From the NCBI RefSeq assembly GCF_024763615.1, contig NC_077222.1:94335417-94399416 (forward strand): a stretch of DNA of 64,000 nt. The letters run 5' to 3'. Source of the DNA: Phlebotomus papatasi. Taxonomy: Eukaryota > Arthropoda > Insecta > Diptera > Psychodidae. The position numbers were made by a program, and so were the translations under genes. Shown piece by piece: positions 59,781 to 64,000 of the stretch. Position 1 is the stretch's first letter. Each line of letters opens with the position of its first letter. A model generated the notes under the pieces. It saw nothing but the letters and a program-made list of their open reading frames with translations. It searched no databases and was not told where the DNA came from.

Positions 59781-61020
59781 CACTGTCTTATCAAATTTTC
59801 TCTGTTCTAATCACTTTCTTCACTTTTTTGTCCAAATCCCCATCAGTGCGTCACAACAAAAGTCCTATCTTCCCACGCTCTCTCTTCAGCGTTGACGCAT
59901 TGGTCAGAAAATCGCGATGGAATCCTTCGGGAATGTTCGCACTTGAGTACTCTTCCATCCACTTGAATCGGCCACTTGAGACAAACTACTCAAACGCCTC
60001 ACTGGAAGCACGTTGGCGACCAGTGGAGCGCTTCGTGGCCCAGATGGTGGCGCCCTTCGTGTTCTGCACATGCCATCATCTCTCTCGCGCTCTTGGTCAC
60101 AGTGTCTGGGAGTGCAAGTGAGATGGTCTTTGCGAAAAACGCACACGCGGAAGAAGCTGTGGCGCTTCTGGGAGGCTGTGCAACAGAGCAGGAACACCAC
60201 ATTGCCTTCCCCATTTGCTTCTTTTCCAGCTACACACGCACTCCACAAGTGTCTGAGTGAGTGAGAGATAGAGAGGGAGAAACAGGGTACCCTGCGGTTG
60301 GGGACTGGACTGAGAGACACGCCCGGTTGAGGTGGAGAGGAGCTTGCGCACATGAAACACTTCCCCCCGATCCTCCATCTCCGCACACAAGAAGCCTCTT
60401 TCGGAAGCTTTCGATGGTTGGAAATAGTTTCTCTCTTGCGATTCATCAAGGATTTTTCCGCGGAAGCTCACGGGAGGTCCTCTCACAGCATCTTTCCCAC
60501 TTTTCTCTCTCTCTCTCGCCAGCTCCGTGTGAGGGCAGAAAATGCCATCTCTGCACGACCAAAAACGTGATGCTGTCTTAGGATGCCTTTTTTCTTCATC
60601 TTCTGCTGCTCCTATACCTTTATCCCAATTCTCTCTCTCACAGGCTCGTTTTTTTTTTTTGTTTAGTTGCTTCCACGTGAATTATGACCCAGCGATATGT
60701 TGGGGCTCCCTTGTGATCCCTTTGGCGCACTCCTTTCCACGATCCCAAGACGTGAAAAAAGCCTTACCACGTGTATCATGCTCTCTCTGTCTCTCCCACC
60801 AGAACCTCCAGATACCCTCCCACCCCCCACAATCGGCATGACATCCATGAGAAGCCAAAAGACACAGTGGAGACAATTTATCGGAATTGTTAAGCAATGA
60901 AGTTGTTCAGAAGTCGTGTTCTTATGCTCTTTCAATTGTTTCCCAGTCCACCGATGTTCTCTGCCTCCCCCGCATCTCGCCCATTGACAATTTTATTATA
61001 TTTTCATCGATCTATCCGGT
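59781..61020. other. GC-richer unique region upstream of the gene start
   Basis: This stretch is clearly richer in G+C and CpG than the rest of the window. It has CT-rich runs and many overlapping open frames on both strands, the longest about 180 codons on the minus strand without an ATG start. The frames overlap in all phases, lack plausible protein composition and look like a consequence of base composition. It is best read as promoter-proximal regulatory DNA, perhaps with non-coding first exons. Confidence 0.5.
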
Positions 61021-61632
61021 GAATTCACATGATTAATGATCCCATTGGCGATTATGTCGTGAGATCACCGATCATTGAGCTGCAAAAGGTATCCAACTAC
61101 ATGTACAACTGGAAGCCTACATCACAGGCGTTAGAGAGACCATTGGTTTCATCAGCAATCTCAAGCAATACCTTGAAAATTGCATTATTATACGGTATGT
61201 TTGATAAAATTTAGGGCGATAAGATCATGCAATTGTCCGGAAGACTTTTACTTATGCGATTAAACTATTAAAAGCATATTGAAGACGGCCAATTAAAGAA
61301 TTGATTTATTGAATTTGAAAAAGAAAATGTAAAAATTCCATGAGGTGAAAAATTTAACTTTCCTGTTTACGCAGACGTCTTAAATAAAGTAAATAAAAAT
61401 AAATTAGTATGAGAAATAAGAGGAAATAAGAGTGAAATGAATTTAATATTGTTGCAATAGTTGCAATACTTCTATAAACATTAATTAATTTTTGGTCATA
61501 AGTGCATAAATACATATTAGCCTAATCGATCCTAGGATAAAGAGTAAATTTTAAATACTCCAAAATGTAAAAATCCTCTGAAGGGATTGGAAGGGATTTA
61601 AAGGTAAAGAGTATAACTGCATCCTGAACAAA

Positions 61633-61735
61633 AAGGGATGGCAAAGCGTCCCAGGCTGTACGAAATGCTCGCACTTGTGACTTAGATGCTATACCTCAAA
61701 AGTACTTTCGCATCATTTACCGATTGAACCGATTC
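61633..61735. repeat. Dispersed repeat, pairs with 3996-4095
   Basis: GGATGGCAAAGCGTCCC followed by GACTTAGATGCTATACC matches the block at 3996-4095. The following 130 bases carry several direct and inverted ACCGATT words. Confidence 0.6.
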
Positions 61736-62026
61736 ATAAATCTCTCAAAAGATCCCCCAAAAAAAATTTGTAATAGAGTTGATTTTCAGATAAAAATTAT
61801 TTATCGGTAATGAATCGGTTCATTACCGATTCAAAACCGATTGGAACCGGTTCAGTTTTGTAGGAAATTCCAAGACCTTTCGTACGAGCCTAAACATGAC
61901 CCCATTCGCTTGATAAATGCGTTGTCTACTGTGTTTTTAAACTTTAACCTTGAAAAACCGTTATTAGGAATAATTGAACGGTATTTTCGTTATGAATGAA
62001 ATGTCCGCATGGGTAATCTCTAAAAC

Positions 62027-62191
62027 ATATCGTCGGTTGCGGCTACCTCTGTCGTATCTGCATTTGTTTTGTATCTGCATTTGGTGGAAGCTACAATAGA
62101 GACGCCTCCTCTTGCGTGAAATGCTGACACAAAAGAAATGCTCACACAAAAGAAATGCAGATACGACAGAGGTAGACACAACCGACGATAT
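62027..62191. mobile_element. Foldback with ATATCGTCGGTTG ends
   Basis: ATATCGTCGGTTG and TACCTCTGTCGTATCTGCAT at the left are mirrored at the right (ATGCAGATACGACAGAGGTA, CAACCGACGATAT). The middle has several GAAATGCTGACACAAAAG-like direct repeats. Confidence 0.8.
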
Positions 62192-62522
62192 CCAAAAATG
62201 AAAAAAATTGCATGACGCGTTTTCCAGCAATCCCAAAAAACATGGTTTTGGAGGGGAAGGGGAGGGATGGGAGAAAATGAGGGGCATGTTAACGATCCTT
62301 GGGTCGACTTGGCTCTCTACGTGGAGTTCGAGCAGTAAAAAATCAATCTTGATCAGTAAAATATTCCATTTTGGTTAATAGGAAAGTAAAAAGTACATAA
62401 CAAATTGCTTTAAATCAAATTGAAATTGCAAAAATGGTTCATAACTTCCTCATTTTTTTGTTTTGCAGACAATATTTTATTAATCTTGGCCATTTACAAT
62501 TTATGATTTTTGTTTTATTTGA

Positions 62523-63543
62523 TGTAAGTTAGGCCTGTATTGATCATGAAGGTTGGATCGTCGGCCAAAATAAAATAATTTTTTTAAAACTGTTCTGTTG
62601 GTTTCGGTTATACCAAAACCATATCCCAAAACCATAGATCTATATATATCTAATTATAAACTTCATTTAGTCGTGATTTAATTTGAAATTACAAAAAGAT
62701 TAAATTGTTTCAAAAATGCGAAGTCTTCCGCTACTCGATCACTTTTATCAGAGACGTCTACTCGATCGTCTGCAGTTCCTCTACAAGACCATCCATTTTT
62801 TTCTTAAAATTAAATAAACCACAAAACTAAATATAAGGTATAATGTATTTAACTTTGGCTTTCTAACACATCATAACTTAGAATTAAGTTAATCATTTAA
62901 ATAAAATATGGAAACTCACCTTTATGGATTGCTGCAAAATAGAACAAGATTTAAGTGAAAAAAGTTTCACTTTCTATGCTTCGTCGGCCGGCCGAATTGA
63001 GGAACATGATAGTATTTGAAATGCACCTTCAGTTTCAAGACATAAAATTAATATTTAACTTAATCATGGAACTAAAATTATTGCATAAAGGTAAAGTCCT
63101 CAACTTGCCATTAGACGTAAAATTTGAATTCTTCCTTTGAATGCGGCAGCCTTTGAATATTTCAATTTTTCTCTAACTTTCCGAAACAAAAACCCTATTC
63201 TCTCTATAAACTATAGTCAATATAACTAACTATTTTCTATTAATTTCGATTACCAAAATAGAATTTTTGCTTTGGGAAATAAAAGAAAAAAAAATAAATG
63301 TTCAAAGACTGCCGCATTCAAAGGCAGACCACTTTCCCCTAGGCTTCGTATTTTTAAGTCTAAAATTTATCCCGTTAGTAAATCCCGTGTTTACTACTGG
63401 CCCAAATTATCCTACTAATGTAAGACTTCTTAAAAAAATAAATAATTAGAAAAGAAGCTTAATTTTCGAAAAAAATAAAATAAAAATCTTTTTAAATTGG
63501 CATGACGACCCAACATTCATGGTCGACTTCACTTGCCTTACAT
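62523..63543. mobile_element. Element with AAGGTTGGATCGTCGG termini, 1 kb copy
   Basis: GATCATGAAGGTTGGATCGT at the left matches the inverse of ACGACCCAACATTCATGGTC at the right. The interior contains a CGGCCGGCCGAATTGAGGAA remnant and an inverted GCGGCAGCCTTTGAA/TTCAAAGACTGCCGC pair. No transposase is present. Confidence 0.55.
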
Positions 63544-63584
63544 ACTGATCAAATTTCATTTATACTGACCATTTCAACCAAAAA

Positions 63585-63931
63585 TATGGTGAAGTGGTGT
63601 AACTTTAAGATAGGGCCTTTTCTCGTATTTTTAAATAGAAATTTGTCTTATCATAGTGCTATTATGCTTAGCGCACAATAAATTTTGTTTTGTAAACATG
63701 TTTTTGACATGTTTACATGTTTTTGAGACCTAGATCTAGTCATCTCTCATTCTCATGGGAAATTTTAAAAAAACATGTTTACAAACAAAAGTTATTATGC
63801 GTTGGGCATTAAGCTTCACAATTTAATTAATTCATTAAATTATGCCGCGGTAAAATCCAGTTCCATTTAAAAACAGAAGAAAAAGCCATATTTCAAAAAT
63901 GCCCAAATTCAAAGCTACCCTACTTCCCCCT
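63585..63931. mobile_element. MITE related to 56652-56867, split by a smaller foldback
   Basis: GTGAAGTGGTGTAACTTTAA at the left pairs with CAAAGCTACCCTACTTCCCC at the right. Shared interior words place it with 56652-56867. The foldback at 63666-63814 interrupts it. Confidence 0.66.
63666..63814. mobile_element. Nested foldback of about 150 bases
   Basis: GCTTAGCGCACAATAAATTT and TTTTGTAAACATGTTTTT on the left are mirrored by AAAAACATGTTTACAAACAA and TTATTATGCGTTGGGCATT on the right. It interrupts a region that is continuous in the related MITE at 56652-56867. Confidence 0.68.
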
Positions 63932-64000
63932 GTCTGCTGCAACATTATAAAAATAGATATTTCTGTAAAGATTAACATTTTTACTGAGAAAATTTAATAT

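Noticed and set aside
59904..60449. 181-codon open frame upstream of exon 1
   Set aside because: It begins at TTG, lies in GC-rich promoter-like DNA, and overlaps frames in four other phases. No motif is visible.

Overview
The window looks like insect nuclear DNA, most probably from a fly. It is AT-rich and crowded with short inverted-repeat elements. It has GT-AG splice sites, a tRNA-derived SINE, and no operons or dense reading frames. The taxon is inferred from the style of the sequence and not from a species-specific marker.

Most of the window is one very long intron on the minus strand. A first coding exon (59138-59307) begins MDHPGGG, is rich in Gly, His and Pro, and ends in a splice donor between codon positions 2 and 3. 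A 33-base micro-exon at 12393-12425, with a strong acceptor and donor, continues the same frame, so the joined protein reads through FPYYR-YREDALCWTD. The intron between them is about 46.7 kb. Later exons must lie further left, outside the window or unrecognised. The upstream side (59308-60900) is GC-richer and holds a plausible TATA/initiator pair. I could not name the gene. Its N-terminal composition, long first intron and many unique islands suggest a developmental nuclear regulator. A second in-phase candidate first exon lies inside the intron at 42017-42111.

The intron alternates between two kinds of DNA. Unique, GC-richer islands recur roughly every 5-6 kb (near 2, 7, 12, 18, 24, 29, 33, 37.7, 42, 49, 53 and 60 kb) and are candidate regulatory elements; some share a GATCACGATC word. 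Between them is AT-rich DNA filled with transposon remnants: about 30 foldback or MITE-like elements in several families, several nested in one another; two SINE copies; a Penelope-like 3' tail with a hammerhead-ribozyme-like core; a 31-bp minisatellite with a 93-bp higher-order period; a minisatellite grown inside an inverted-repeat element; and a 1.8-kb element built of degenerate modules.

Two small reading frames could be independent genes: 93 codons at 2897-3178 behind a TATA box, and 81 codons at 18081-18323. Both are uncertain. No CRISPR array, true tRNA or rRNA gene, or intact transposase or reverse transcriptase was seen.
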